Notes: a model not told the origin generated them from the sequence alone. Numbered from the stretch's first letter, positions 35,167-48,224 are shown. The stretch: 64,000 nt of DNA from Dryas octopetala (GCA_963921425.1 OY992836.1:6339825-6403824), one strand, 5' to 3'. Numbers and translations are program-made.

Positions 35167-36443
35167 TTACATATATTCACAATAAATTATCTTGATCTAA
35201 TGTACCATTTAATAAAGATTAATGCACCAAAATTTCACACACAACACACAAATTTATTTCATTTCAAAGGTTAATGAAGTAAATGAGGTATTTATAGAAA
35301 AAAATGTGAAAATAGCCGTTGGATTCAATGTCATAATTTTTAGAATTTTTTTTTTTCAAAGTTTTCTGGATTTTTTCAATTTTTTTTTCCGGTAGTTTAA
35401 TTAATCTAAACAAATAATTAATGAAATGATGAATTTTGATTGGCCAAAAAACAGAAAGGACGAATTCTGATTGGCCAAACACATGGGCCCTGCGTCAACA
35501 ACAGCCATCTGACACCATTTGTCTCTCCTCTCTCTTCACATGGGCCGGCCAGCAATGGATAGAAATCAGAATTAGTGATGTTCATATATGGACATCACTA
35601 ATTGGTATCAGGCCAAAGAGAATCACTCTCTCCGGCCCACTGTGAGTATTGATTTTTATTTTTTAATCCAATAAATTGGAATCCGAGTCAAAATCAAGGC
35701 CTCACTATGGATGGCCTTAGGACTAGTTTGGGATTGTTTTGTGGTGAGAAAAAGCTGTATCTGTTGTGTGGTGAGAAAAAGTTGTTGCGAGGAAAAGTAG
35801 CTGAGTGTTTGGTAAACTGTGTTTTTAAAGTATTGTGAGTGTTAAAAGTAGCATTAAAGTGTTTGGTAAAATTTGATGTAGAAATGTTGTGGCTATGTAT
35901 AATGACCAAAATGGACATGATGTTGTGACTATGTAAATTTTTTTTCTTGTGAACTCTTCCTTTCCTCTCCTATGCTGCGCACCCACCCCCTTTTTTGTTT
36001 CTTTTTCTTTTTCCTTCCTTTCAGATTTTCATTCTTGTTGTTTAGGTATGTTGTATTGTTTGGAGTACTTTTTGAATTTAGTAAATATTATTCATGTTTT
36101 CCTTTCCATTTGTATGAATTACAGTATTATGTAGTTGCAGTAGTGGTATACATGCTTAATAGCTTACTTTAATTCACTTTTAGTTGTTTTTGTTTTTTAT
36201 GGATTCATTTGCTCTGTGTTTGTTTAGGTTATAGAAATGGTTATGTAGTTGCAGTTGTCTTATACATGCTTAATAAGTTTTTTTAATTCACTTGTAGTTG
36301 CTTTTGTTGTTCAGAAATTGATTCATATTTTCTCTTTTTCCTAGGTTATAGGAATTGAAGGGTTGAAGTTTGGTCGATGCTCGTATGGTGAAGATGATGT
36401 ATGTTTGGCTAGCTTGCTGTTGCCTTTATATTGGATCCAAGTT
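35167..36443. other. Intergenic DNA at the end of unit B
   Basis: Pairs with 55937-57217. C/T-rich patch near 35955-36030. No gene recognised. Confidence 0.55.
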
Positions 36444-36501
36444 CCCATATAGGATTCCAAATTCCCGTATAGGATCTTGTCTCAATAAACTTCCTATATA
36501 G

Positions 36502-36699
36502 TAAAGGCAAAGTTACATGTGGGCCTGAGGTGGCCTGGCCTCTCCAACCCACATGTAGCTTTATGCATTTTTTAGAAACATTTAAAAAATATTTTTAGTA
36601 TTGTTTAAAAATTTTGAAAAATGTTTGTATAATGGTCCCCTAATAAATACATTTGAATTCTTGGCCCCTCGAGAAAAATACTTTCTAGCTCCGCCCTTA
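36502..36699. mobile_element. hAT-type MITE, unit C copy of 20674-20871
   Basis: Same internal sequence. The left end has drifted to TAAAGGCAAAGTTA; the right end CCGCCCTTA is kept. Confidence 0.75.
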
Positions 36700-37066
36700 C
36701 TATATATGATTGGCATAAGAGATTCTCGTATAGATTCTCATCCGGACCAAGTGTGGATTATCTGAGTGTGAATACGAGAATCCCTGTAATTGGAGTAATA
36801 AATGGCTTTTTGCAGGCCCATATGTTGCTTTTCACGTGGGCAACAATTTTTCTTTTAAAATGCAACAAGGGCCACTCGACTACTCATTTGGGTGATTGAT
36901 TGGTCTTTGTTGCATTTAGAACAATAACCGCTATTACTTTGCCTGAAGGCATGATGCGCAAGAAGCCAACATTTTTCCATTGCCCACGTGAAGAGCAGCG
37001 GATGGGCCCCACAAATATTCAAATGGTATTTTAAGTACCATTCCATTTTCGATACCATATTTAGTA

Positions 37067-37221
37067 TAGAGGTGACAATTCGTGTTCATTGGTCGTGTTT
37101 GTGTCGTTTCATTTTGTGTTCGTGTTTAGTGTGTCATGTCAAAAAATGGTCAATGCTAACCCGCTAACTTCATATCGGGCTCATGTTGTATTTTCATGTC
37201 GTGGCAAAATTGCCACCTTTA
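37067..37221. mobile_element. hAT-type MITE, unit C copy of 21239-21420, shortened
   Basis: Flanked by ATTTAGTA on both sides. An internal deletion leaves 155 bp. Confidence 0.8.
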
Positions 37222-37377
37222 ATTTAGTACAACTTTTTGTATTGTACCAAATTTGCTACCTCAATTTTCTCCTAGTTGGTATTGAAAATAGATTCTCCAA
37301 ATTGGATATGCTCAGATAATTGTTTTTGGTACTAAATAGAGTTTAGTTATTTGTTCTTATGTTTGGAAACATAATAG

Positions 37378-38777
37378 TTAATGAGCGTGTTTCAGAAAAA
37401 TTACCATCTTCTGCTTGGAATGTTCAATCCAGAGGGTTGGCTGGAGATCACATATCCTAAATTATTTATTTGAATGGTATTATTAATTTTTTTTATATGC
37501 TTAATTGAGATTTTTTACTTTTGAATTGCAGAGGTTTTTTTTTTTTTTTTACTTTTCCTGAATTCAGTTACTATAAACAAGGAGCAAAATTTCGGTTTCG
37601 AGGAAATTTTTGATGGAAATTTTGACGAAAATTTTTGTGGGAATTTCGATAAAAATTTCAATTTCGAGAAAATTAGACAAAAACGACGGAAATTTTGAAT
37701 GAAACTTGATCATATGTTTATTTAATATATTATCTACTACATTAATAAAAAATATTGAAGAAACCAAATTATATAATAGGTTTCATGTGATATAAGATGA
37801 ATATAATGTGCGCTGAAGGCAAATATTGTTAAATGAAATTAGTATAATGAATAAATGAAATTAGTATATTCTATATTATCTATGCACTCAACTTTATATA
37901 CTCTGTATTATTTATGATATGATATAAAATATTAGGGTTTAGGCCTTTTAGGGTATTTTTAATTATTTTTTATATAAAAATGTATTAGGGTTTAAAAACA
38001 ACTAAATGAAACTCCAACAGAGCCAAACTAAACCTCAAACGAAACCCCAAACCCTTTTTTTTCTTTCCAATTGCCCAAAGGCTTCAAACCCCAATCAACC
38101 CTAAATTTTTTTTTTTTCCTTCATTTTCTTTCCTTTTTTTTTTTCTTTCCTTCCTTTTCTTTTTTCTTCTTTCCTTCCTTTCCTCCTTGCCTGTCACTTT
38201 TTCCTCCTTGCAGTGACTTTTCTTCTTCTTCCCTCATTTCTCTCTCCCAGACCTGCGCGCAGTCTTCTATCTTCCCTCTCCCTCCACGATTTCTTCCTTC
38301 CTCCTTTCTCCTCTTCTTCCTCTCCCTCCCCGATCTTCTTTCCTTCCCCAATCTCTTCTCTTTCCTCCCTTCCCAATCACCCTCTGATCTGCCGCCTCTG
38401 ACGACCGTTGGCGACGAGGCCAGCTCGCCTTTCCTCCCCTCTCTCACTCTGGTCTCTGCTGCTGGGAGTGTTAGACTGTTAGTGAAGATTGGGCTTTGTG
38501 ACTTCATGTAAGTTATAGCGAAATGTCGAAATTTTGAGAAATTTTACAAAAACACACTAGCTTCATAATCGAAATTTCGCCGAAATTTTTACGAAAAATA
38601 AGGGATATGTGATAAAATTTCGGGATCCCAAAAAAATGAAAATTTCGGCAAAATTTTTCCAAAATTTTTGAAATTTCATTTCTTGACTATAGATATGTTG
38701 ATGAAACCATGAGGATGGGGAGGGATGATAAAGGCAACATTTTCATACTGGAGAGATCACAAGAAAGTTCGTTTTAA
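37378..38777 (+). pseudogene. Orphan fibrillin exons 6 and 7 in unit C
   Basis: 37378-37451 matches exon 6 and 38693-38777 matches exon 7 including the stop. The exon 6 donor GT is changed to AT at 37452-37453, there are no upstream exons, and an hAT-like element fills the intron. No product is expected. It marks the left edge of the duplicated segment. Confidence 0.88.
37578..38685. mobile_element. hAT-like element in the orphan fibrillin intron
   Basis: Inserted in GTTACTATAGATATG, which is uninterrupted in units A and D. ACTATAAA at the left and ACTATAGA at the right are a near-perfect 8-bp duplication (6 bp exact). Ends CAAGGAGCAAAATTTC and, inverted, CAAGAAATGAAATTTC. Both ends are packed with AAATTTCG-type motifs, as in subterminal transposase-binding repeats. 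The middle is C/T-rich (38060-38400). No transposase seen. Confidence 0.7.
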
Positions 38778-39701
38778 GCATCACGGCTCAGCTCATCATT
38801 ATAAACTTTCGGGTTCAAGATCAGTTTTGGAGGGTGCATTCATTATTGATGTAATACTATAACTAATGTATCACTAGACAATTTTTGTAACCCATGTAGG
38901 CATAAGAGCACAGCTCAATAATCAAGGTGAAAAGCAAATAATATGTTCTTTAAATTCTTAAAAGTTAAAAGTATGTTCCAATCATATACCTTAAGGGGTG
39001 AATAGGTTAAAATACAATTCTTTGATTCAATTTAATCTACGCGCCCAAACTCAAAACCTTTCAAGTAGGTGCCTACAAATGATATTTGATAACAACAATG
39101 CTACAAGTGGCTTAGCATATGAAAGAGATCTACTAATCCACCTTTTGGCCAACAAATTAAATACACGAGCTCTCAAGATTATATTCAATTTGATATGCAT
39201 TATTCAGAAAGTAAATCTCAAAATACATTTCATCAACCAAATTAGACATATATATATGTGAATTACAATTAGCACATATACAAATATATATATAAATATA
39301 TTGTTTATTCCATTCAACAAATTTGTCAAGCACATATTCACAACATATAATGTGTGCCCCTAAAATTTTTTTAGAATTTATTTTAAAGTCATCTGATTTT
39401 TTTGTGATTTTTCAGAATTTTTCAGAATTTATTGTATTTTTGATGAATTGTTTTAAACTATTGTTAATTTATGTAATTTATTTGAAAATATTAGAAACAC
39501 TAGGAATTTACTTGAAAATTAATGGAAGAAAAATTGTGAATTTGAAGTCATAAAAAATACTACTGATTGAGATGAATCGATAGGATTTTTTAACATTTTT
39601 TAGAGCTAGGGAGTATTTTGGCAAAGTTTTTGATCTTGTACGTTAGGTTTTATGTAGACACATCAGACCAACGAGAAGGGACCACATATGGATGTGCAGC
39701 G
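38778..39701. other. Duplicated spacer of unit C before the copia insertion
   Basis: Pairs with 21875-23220 and 58453-59377, with a deletion of the 22420-22800 stretch of unit A. No gene. Confidence 0.6.
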
Positions 39702-40131
39702 TGTAAGAACCTATTTGAGTTAGCAACCTATTTAATCACTTATACAACTAAGAATTCAAGTGGGAGACTAACTTGTACAGCCTGGTACTTAAGGTGAAGT
39801 AGGAATTCTAATTAACAAGGAATACCTATTGCATAAGGTTATGAAATCCAGAGGTGATAAGGCTGACTTCGGGTATTTCTTTATGGCCAAGAAACCTAGG
39901 AGTTGTCACCTATAAATATACAGCCAGGGTCCCCTCTCTTATGTACCATTAAAAGCATAAAAGATCCTACCCCATATAGGCAGTGCAAATAAAGATACAG
40001 AGAGAGAGGAAGATTCACGGCTGGTTTTGGCATTGTATCAAACACTTTGACTGCATCTTGATTCTCACGAGCTATCTGCAATGGCATCACAAGGTAAGTG
40101 CCTTTATACCTGCATATTAAGAAATCCAACA
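39702..40131 (+). repeat. 5' LTR of the copia element
   Basis: 430 bp. TATA-type CCTATAAATATAC near 39910. By eye it differs from the 3' LTR at about 13 bases plus one 4-bp indel in a GA run, roughly 3 percent. Confidence 0.95.
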
Positions 40132-43100
40132 TGTGGTATCAGAGCAAGGTTCTATGCATCTAAAGGCCTATTTTGTGAAGTCAATATATATGCATGCTTG
40201 CGTGGTTGCTCTGTAAAGAATTTTGTTTGCAGAAGTGCAGTTTGATTAATTTTTGATCTTAGAATTTATATATGTATGCTAAAGAAAGTCACGAGTTAAT
40301 TTCTTGCTTTTGTGTTTCTTTAGTTTTGATGAGTTAGATATATATAGGTGTTAACCATCAATATATGATTGTTTATTTACAAGATTGATTGACAGCAATT
40401 TGCATATATATATTTATATAAAATCTGATTGTTGACTTACAAGTTGCCATGTAAAGCATAAACTATATAGTTGTTTATATATTTGTTTTTTCCTTCCTGT
40501 ATAAGTATATTCTGCAATAAAGAATAACCCATAAAGTTGTCATGTCTTGATTAAAGGCAATTGCTTTATGCTTGGTCCACAGATAAGCATGAATCAATTG
40601 TTATTAATCAATTCAAAGCATTAAATGACAAGATTGCATCATGAGAGACTATCATTGACTTTTCTGCTCACAAGTGTGAACTCAATTGAGAAATATCTCA
40701 TGATGGAACAAGATGATGTATAAACTGGTATGTATATCAGAATCTTTTCAGTCCACAGATGAAAGTTTTGATAAAGGTTGGTCATATCAGTTTATATTGT
40801 TAGTCTTGTAAAAGGAAACAAACATGTATGATAATTCAGTCCACAGATGGTTGTCATTCATGAATAAAGTTTTGGGGTTAACGTATTTTCTTATATATTG
40901 TGAACTCTATATTTCAGTTGTGAATCCTTCTATCAACTCCATTGAGCCCTTGACTGGTGACAATTTTAAGAAGTGGAAGAGATACTTAGAGATAGCTTTA
41001 GGTCTCCTAGACCATGACTTAGCCCTAAGGGAAGACAAACCTCCAGAATTCACTGAGGAAAGCACTGTTGAATAGAGGTTTAAATTCGAGAGATGGGAGA
41101 AGGCTAATAGGATGTGTTTGCTGATAATGAAGAAGTCCATGTCAGAGACAATTTGTGGAGGTATTCCTGAATCCGAGAGTGCAAGGGAGTATCTGGAAGC
41201 TATAAGTCAAAAATTTAAGGAACCCTAGAAGGCAGAAACTGGGGATTTAATGTGCAAGCTTACCAACATGAGGCATGATGGATTGGAAGACATCATAGTG
41301 TATCTCTTCGGCATGAATGAACTTGCAACAAAGCTGTAAGCCCTAGACATTCCCATAGCTGATCCATTCCTAGTTCACCTAGCCATGAACTCACTTTCTG
41401 CACCTTTTGAGCAGCTAAAGATAATCTATAATGCTCAAAGGGAGAACTGGGATATGGATGAACTCATTGGTATTTGTGTTCAAGAACAGACTAGGATGAA
41501 GAAGGAGAAGGAGTCCAACCATGTGCATCTCACTACCAATGTTCCCAAACACAATTCAGCCAAACCAAATCATGCTGCTGCCAACCATAAGGCTAATCCT
41601 CATCCTAAGAGGTCTAACATCTTAAAACCAAACAAAACTACTGATTTTAAATGTTATTTCTGTGATAAGGCAGGACACCTCAAAAGGAATTGCACTAGGT
41701 ATAAAAAGTGGGTAGAGAAAAAGGCAACTAAAGGAAAATTAAATTCTGTTCTAGTTTGTTTTGAGTCAAGTTCTATAACTGTCCCTTCAAATTCCTGGTG
41801 GATTGACACTGGTTCTTCAATCCATGTTTCTACTTCTATGCAGGACTTCGTAAGCCAGAAGACACCAAGTAAAGAGCAAGCTTATGTCTTCGTAGGGAAT
41901 GGCAAGAAGGTTCCAGTCCATGCAGTAGGAAGTGTTAGGCTTCAATTAGGTTTAGGTTTTCAATTAGAATTGGAAAATGTTGCTTTTGTACCTTCCATGA
42001 GAAGGAATTTGATTTCAGTTTCTCAACTAGTTAGGAAAAATTTCCATTTTGAATTTTTTGCTATGGGATTTGATTTATTTCAAAATAAAGTTTTAGTTGG
42101 CAATGGTTTTCTAGTTGATAATCTTTTTCAGTTGAATTGTGCTTCTAATTTTTCTATTTTTAATGTTGATTTAACTGGACAAAAACGCATTCAACATCAT
42201 GAAATCTCTTTAAGATTGTGGCACAAGAGATTAGGCCACATATCTAAGGAGAGAATGCAACTTCTAGTCAAAGAGGAAATTCTTCCTTACTTAGACTTTA
42301 CAGATTATGGAGATTGTATTGAATGCATTAAAGGAAAATTGACAAACACTAGAAAACTAGGATCCACACGCAGTCAAGGACTTTTATAGATTATTCACAC
42401 TGACATTTGTGGTCCTTTCCCAACTGAAACTCTAGAAGGTCATAGGTATTTCATTACTTTTATTGATGACTACTTAAGATTCTGCTATCTCTACCTAATA
42501 CCAACTAAATCTAGTGCATTTGAGGTGTTTAAAGTATACAAAACAGAAGTTGAAAATCAGTTAAACTTAAAGATTAAGGTGTTAAGATCTGATAGGGGAG
42601 GAGAATACTATGGCAGGTATGATGAGCAAGGAAGACATCCTTCTCCATTGGCTCGTTATCTGCAAGATTGTGGTATTGTTGCACAATACACAAATCCTGG
42701 AACACCTAAGCAAAATGGTGTTGCTGAGAGAAGAAATAGAACACTAAAGGACATGGTTAGAAGCATGATCTGCAACACTGACTTACCTAAATTCCTATGG
42801 GGAGATGCTATCAAAACAACCAATTACATAGTAAATAGAGTGCCTAGCAAAGCAGTTTCTAAAACACCTTTCGAGTTGTGGAATGCAAGGAAACCTAGCC
42901 TAAACCACCAGCATGTTTGGGGCTGCAAAGCTGAAGCTAAAATATATAATCCAGACTTAGCCAAGTTAGATCCTAAGACTGTAAGTTGTAGGTTTATTGG
43001 CTATGCAGATAGGACTAAAGGTTTTTGTTTCTATTGCCCTCATCACACCAATAGGATTGTAGAAACAAGGAAAGCAAAATTTATAGAGTTTGATTGTGGT

Positions 43101-44996
43101 GGTGTAGAAGTAAATACAGATTTTGTTTTTGAAGAGGAAGGGGATATAGGTTCAGTTTTAGACAATACTGCTGCCAACACTTCTGATCCTATTTTGACTT
43201 ATCCTTTTTCTAGTTTGCCATTACCTAATAACAATGACAGACTTCAGATAGACAATCCTAATATGGAAGTTGTAAATGAAGAGCCAAACATTAATGTCTT
43301 GCAGCCACAACAAGGAGGGGTTAGAAGATCCAATAGGGAGAGAAGACCTACTACACATCCGGACTTTGTGTACTTAAATGAAACTAATTTTGATGACTTT
43401 GTTTTTGAGGATCCTATCAATTATAAACAAGCAATGGCTGCTGAACATTCTGGTCAGTGGCTAGAGGCTATGCAAAGTGAGTTGCAATCTATGAGACACA
43501 ACAAAGTATGGGAGTTAGTAGCGCCGAGACAAGGTTTGAAGCCCATAGGGTGTAAGTGGGTATTTAAAACTAAGAGAGACTCTAAGGGAAATGTAGAAAG
43601 ACATAAGGCAAGGTTGGTGGCTAAAGGGTTTACACAGCAAGAAGGGATTGATTTTAATGAAACCTTTTCTTTAGTTTCATCTAAGGATGCTTTTAGGGTC
43701 ATCATGGCTTTAGTGGCCCATTTTGATTTATTCTTGCATCAGATGGATGTCAAAACTGCATTCCTTAATGGTGAGTTGACTGAGGAGATATATATGCAGC
43801 AGCCAGAAGGTTTCATAGTAGAAGGGAGTGAACATTTGGTGTGTAGGTTAAAGAAATCTATATATGGACTAAAGCAGGCTTCTCGGCAGTGGTATTTGAA
43901 GTTTGATGGTATTATTACTTCTCATGGTTTTGTTGAGAACAAGCTAGATGAATTTATATATTTGAAATTCAGTGGGAGTAAGTTCATTTTTCTTGTTCTT
44001 TATGTGGATGACATACTGTTGGCTAGTAGTGATGAGAGTCTTTTGCATGAAACTAAGGATTTTCTGTCCAATAATTTTGATATGAAAGATTTAGGTGAAG
44101 CTGCCTATGTCTTGGGGATTGAAATTCACAGAGATAGAGCTAGAGGGTTACTAGGCTTGTCACAAAAGGCTTATATAGAAAAGGTATTGAAGAAATTCAA
44201 TTTGGCAAACAGTCATGGTGTTGAGGTTCCTATCTCAAAGGGGGATAAGTTAAGTAAGAAAGACAGTCCAAAGAATGAAGCTGAGAGAGCAGAAATGAAG
44301 GAGAAACCATATGCTTCAGTAGTGGGAAGCATCATGTATGCATAAGTGTGTACACGACCTGATTTGGCTTTCCCAATCAGTGTTTTAGGAAGATACCAAT
44401 CTGATTCAGGACTTGCACATTGGAAGGCTGCTAAGAAGGTGTTGAGATACTTACAAAGAACTAAAGAGCACATGTTAGTTTTTAAAAGGGGAGATGTTTT
44501 AGAACTGGTTGGTTATCTAGATTCTGATTTCGCAGGTTGCAAAGACACTTCAAAGTCAACCTCTAGTTTTGTTTTCATGTTAGGAGGGGGTGCTGTAGCT
44601 TGGAAGAGTGTAAAACAGTCCACTGTGGCTACTTCCACAATGAATGCAGAGTTTGTGGCGTGTTATGAAGCTACTGTCCATGCCATTTGGTTGAGAAACT
44701 TTATTCTAGACCTAAGAGTAATCAGCAGCATAGCAAGACCAATTCAGTTATATTGTGATAACAATGCAGCAGTTTTCTTTTGCAAAAACAATAAGAGGTC
44801 TTCGGGTATCAAGCACATTGACACTAAATATCTGCTGGTAAGGGAGAAGGTTAGAGAAGGGCTCACAAAGATTGATTACATAAGCACAACAGAGATGTTG
44901 GCTGATCCATTGAATAAGGCAATACCAAATTCAGTTTTCCTACAGCATATCAAGAACATTGGTGTTCTGTCAAGTTTTGAAGATGCTTTGAGTTAG
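40081..44996 (+). pseudogene. Copia gag-pol, in frame throughout but with five internal stops
   Basis: One reading frame spans 40918-44996 without a frameshift. Stops interrupt it at 41073, 41226, 41337, 42387 and 44343. Gag (UBN2 type) about 40918-41640. Zinc knuckle CYFCDKAGHLKRNC 41652-41693. Protease DTG 41806-41814. GAG-pre-integrase (LWHKRLGH) near 42217-42240. Integrase from about 42390, with SDRGGEY and a PKQNGVAERRN stretch. Reverse transcriptase with YVDD 44001-44012. RNase H (DSDFAG) near 44520. An ATG at 40081 inside the LTR can be joined by GT-AG splicing to 40918 in frame. TNT1-type relative. Cannot make a full polyprotein as it stands. Confidence 0.92.
40134..40148 (+). other. 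Copia primer-binding site
   Basis: TGGTATCAGAGCAAG, the standard initiator-Met tRNA site, two bases after the LTR. Confidence 0.92.
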
Positions 44997-45464
44997 TGGG
45001 AGCTGTCTAATGATGATTTTGTTTTGACAGTTTTGTTTTATTTTCGAAACTTTTGATATATTATTTGGTTTTGGATTAGTTAACAATTTTAAGTTTTTCA
45101 TTTTGAGTATTACAATATATATGACAGATGTTTTTATTTAAGGAGCTTACTATTAAGCACTAAGGAAGATTACATTGTAATCATTAAAGAGGACCAAGTT
45201 ATGACCAGTGAGATTCTTCACAATTCAGCTCACTTGTCATACAATTTTAATTCATAACTTGTTGGTACTTTGTGTAATTGTTATTGCTTATGGTGGTTAT
45301 AGGTGGATGACACCATCGTATTGGAAATCATGTCTATAGCCCTATGAGTATATAATGATCAACAATGAGTTTGAAATAGGTATAGTTACAGGTTGTTTCC
45401 CTAATTGTGCACATAAGGAAATCGATTTTTAGTTGCAAAGAAAAGTGTAAATAGGTGTGGCACT

Positions 45465-45476
45465 CAAGTGGGAGAA
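45465..45476 (+). other. Polypurine tract of the copia element
   Basis: AAGTGGGAGAA directly before the 3' LTR start TGTAAG. Confidence 0.8.
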
Positions 45477-45910
45477 TGTAAGAACCTATTTGAGTTAGCA
45501 ACCTATTTAATCACTTATAGAACTAAGAATTCAAGTGGGAGACTAACTTGTACAGCCTGATACTTAAGGTGAAGTAGGAATTCTAATTAACAAGGAATAC
45601 CTATTGCATAAGGTTATGGAATCTAGAGGTGATAAGGCTGACTTCGGGTATTTCTTTATGGGCAAGAAACCTAGGAGTTGTCACCTATAAATATACAGCC
45701 AGGGTCCCCTCTCTTATGTACAATTACAAGCATAAAAGATCCTACCCCATATAAGTAGTGCAAATAGAGATACAGAGAGAGAGAGAGGAAGACTCACGGC
45801 TGGTTTTGGCCTTGTATCAAACACTTTGACTGCATCTTGATTCTCACGAGCTATCTGCAATGGCATCATAAGGTAAGTGCCTTTATACCTGCATATTAAG
45901 AAATCCAACA
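45477..45910 (+). repeat. 3' LTR of the copia element
   Basis: 434 bp, ends ..ATCCAACA followed by the CAGCG duplication. The short ATG frame of the 5' LTR is broken here (ATGGCATCATAA). Confidence 0.95.
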
Positions 45911-46592
45911 CAGCGATGTCAGAATTTCCACATGCTGACCAGTGTCACTTAATAGGACGCAATAGAGAAGATGACATATCACCCTAGCCAGTTGGGGTGC
46001 TTTGGTTGGCTTGTTCGCAAATGACATGCCAGATTGCATGACCTGATTGGTCAGCTTCGTATGACATGTCACATTTTTTTGTGAAACAACTCTAAACGGT
46101 ACATTTTTGTGCTCTCTAACTCGTTTTATTCAGCATCGGTCTGCTAGATCTCCGCATTGACCGGATTCGCCCAAAAGCTACCATTGAAAACCTGAGACTT
46201 GAAAACCTATATTAGAAGTTTCAAAAGGTGCATCCTACACCCTAATTATTAAACCCGAAATTTATACCCTAAAAAGTCTTTGGTACATTTCTTTTGTACC
46301 AATACGTTATACATTTTATTCCGACCAATTTATGAGTTGTTAATTATATTTTGGCTCAATTACAATTTACCCCTACAAACTATAGGGGTGATTTTAAAAT
46401 GGTCCACAAACAAAAAAATCTTTCAAGCGTGTCCATCAGCTTTCATAGATTATGAAACGCTAGTGTTTCCATCCAATTTTCTGTTAAGTGCCAGCATGGA
46501 GTGCCACGTGGATTTTTTTTAATGACATGGAGTGTCACGTGGAGATAAAAATAATAAAAACTTACAAAAATATTTTATAATATTAAAAACTA

Positions 46593-47565
46593 GGGTTAAA
46601 TACATTTTTAGTCCACGAACTTTGGGCGGTTTCTCAATTTGGTCCACCAATTTTAAAACGTGACAAAAATAACTCCGAATTATCCAATTTGTGTCAATTC
46701 AAGATTTTCAGTCCAAATATCTAATGGAGGCTGACGTGGCCGTTAAACGCTGACGTGGCGCACTGAATGTGCGCCAAGTGTCACCTCTTTTATTTTATTT
46801 TCAGATTTTTTCTATTTTTCTATTTTTATAAACTTTAAAAATTAATTAAAAATAGCTCCGGACTCATAAAAATACACGAAAAATTTCTACGACCTCGTCT
46901 TGACTAGTACTAATTTATTATGGGGCCAAATTATCAATTTGCCCTTTGAGAGTTTCCAGAAAATTTGGGAAGTCCAAATTTATTTCTAAAAAATTAAAAT
47001 ACTCTATACTCTTTGGAAATTCATAGAATAATCTCCCGAGCTCCAAAAAATACGAGGTTGGCACCGTTGGTCTTCTAAAAACTAACACTACCTTTCTCGT
47101 GAACACTTGCTACCCAAAAGACCTCTCGGTCTTAGAGGAAAATTTATTTTCCTCTATAAAATAAATTTTTTTTAATTTTTTAGAAATAAATTTGGACTTC
47201 CCAAATTTTCTGGAAACTCTCAAAGGGAAAATTAGTAATTTGACCCATAATAAATTAGTACTAGTCAAGACGAGGTCGTAGGAATATTTCGTGAATTTTT
47301 ATGAGTCTGGAGCTATTTTTAATTAATTTTTAAAGTTTCTAAAAATAGAAAAATAGAAAAAATCCGAAAATAAAATAAAAGAAGTGAGACGTGGCGCACG
47401 CCACGTTAGCGTTTAAAGGCCACGTCAGCCTCCGTTAGATATTTGGACGGAAGATCCTGAATTGACACAAATTGGATAATTCGAGGTTATTTTTGTCACG
47501 TTTTAAAATTGGTGGACCAAATTGAGAAACCGCCCAAAGTTTGTGGACCAAAAATGTATTTAACC
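46593..47565. mobile_element. Foldback element nested in the Mutator-like element
   Basis: 973 bp; arms of about 400 bp (46593-46995 and about 47165-47565) with a loop of about 165 bp. Ends GGGTTAAATACATTTTT and, inverted, GGTTAAATACATTTTTGG. TTAAAAACTA flanks both sides (46583-46592, 47566-47575). The opposite arm of the host element (49941-49950, inverted) is its empty site. Shares a GACGAGGTC/CAAGACGAG segment with the foldback elements at 33030 and 54541. Confidence 0.9.
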
Positions 47566-48224
47566 TTAAAAACTAAAAAAAATTAAAACAAAAAAATCCC
47601 TACCTCCCATCTTCTTTGATGGATCTCTACCAGAAAATTACAAAAGATTTTTTTTTTTCTTTCTTCTTCACCCACATAGGCTCACAACCATTCTTCTTCT
47701 AGCATCCTCCTCCTCCCTCAACCAAACTCAGTAGGTAACCCAAGCCACCCACCGCCGGCAGCCGTCGACGGTGCCCCTCCCCTTCCCCCCGCTGGTTTTC
47801 CCCACACCAGCCTACCCCGCCTTCTTTCTCTTTCTCTCACTCATCTCTTATCTCTCTCATTCTCTCTCTCACTCTCCCTCAGATCTGAAGGTTGTTAATA
47901 TATACAAGTTTGTGAGAATTGGAGTGGTAGGGGATCTGTAAGGGTGTGGTGGGTAAAGGAGGAGGAAGAAAATATGGGTGAGGACTGTTGGGTTCTCCTT
48001 GAAAAATAAGAAAAAGATGAAAAGATTTGTTTAAAAGTTGAATTTTGGGATTATGATTATGGATTTATGGATCACAGAGGAGCTACTTTAATGGAATTTT
48101 TTTTTTTTGGTTTGTGTAAGGGGTGCATAATCCTTTCCTCCTCACTCCATTCTGGCATTCCCTTATGTAATTGATGTAATTGGGGGACGAAAAAAAATTA
48201 AAAATAACAAAATCACAAAAACAC

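Larger units (their letters stand above)
28223..36443. repeat. Segmental duplication unit B
   Basis: Begins in the spacer, so it lacks the fibrillin exons and both intron-5 MITEs. Holds kinase copy B and about 4.1 kb of upstream DNA that pairs with 52882-57217 in unit C. At 29237 it switches from A-like to C-like sequence. Confidence 0.85.
39702..45910 (+). mobile_element. Ty1/copia retrotransposon, complete, 6.2 kb
   Basis: LTRs 39702-40131 and 45477-45910, TG..CA ends, CAGCG target duplication (39697-39701 and 45911-45915). Unit D keeps the empty site (CAGCG at 59378-59382). Inside: primer-binding site, gag, protease, integrase, reverse transcriptase and RNase H in copia order, and a purine tract before the 3' LTR. 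It lies entirely in the spacer below kinase copy C and is absent from A, B and D. Confidence 0.97.

Noticed and set aside
38071..38511. 146-codon plus-strand frame
   Set aside because: Phe/Ser/Pro-rich translation of a C/T tract inside an hAT-like element.
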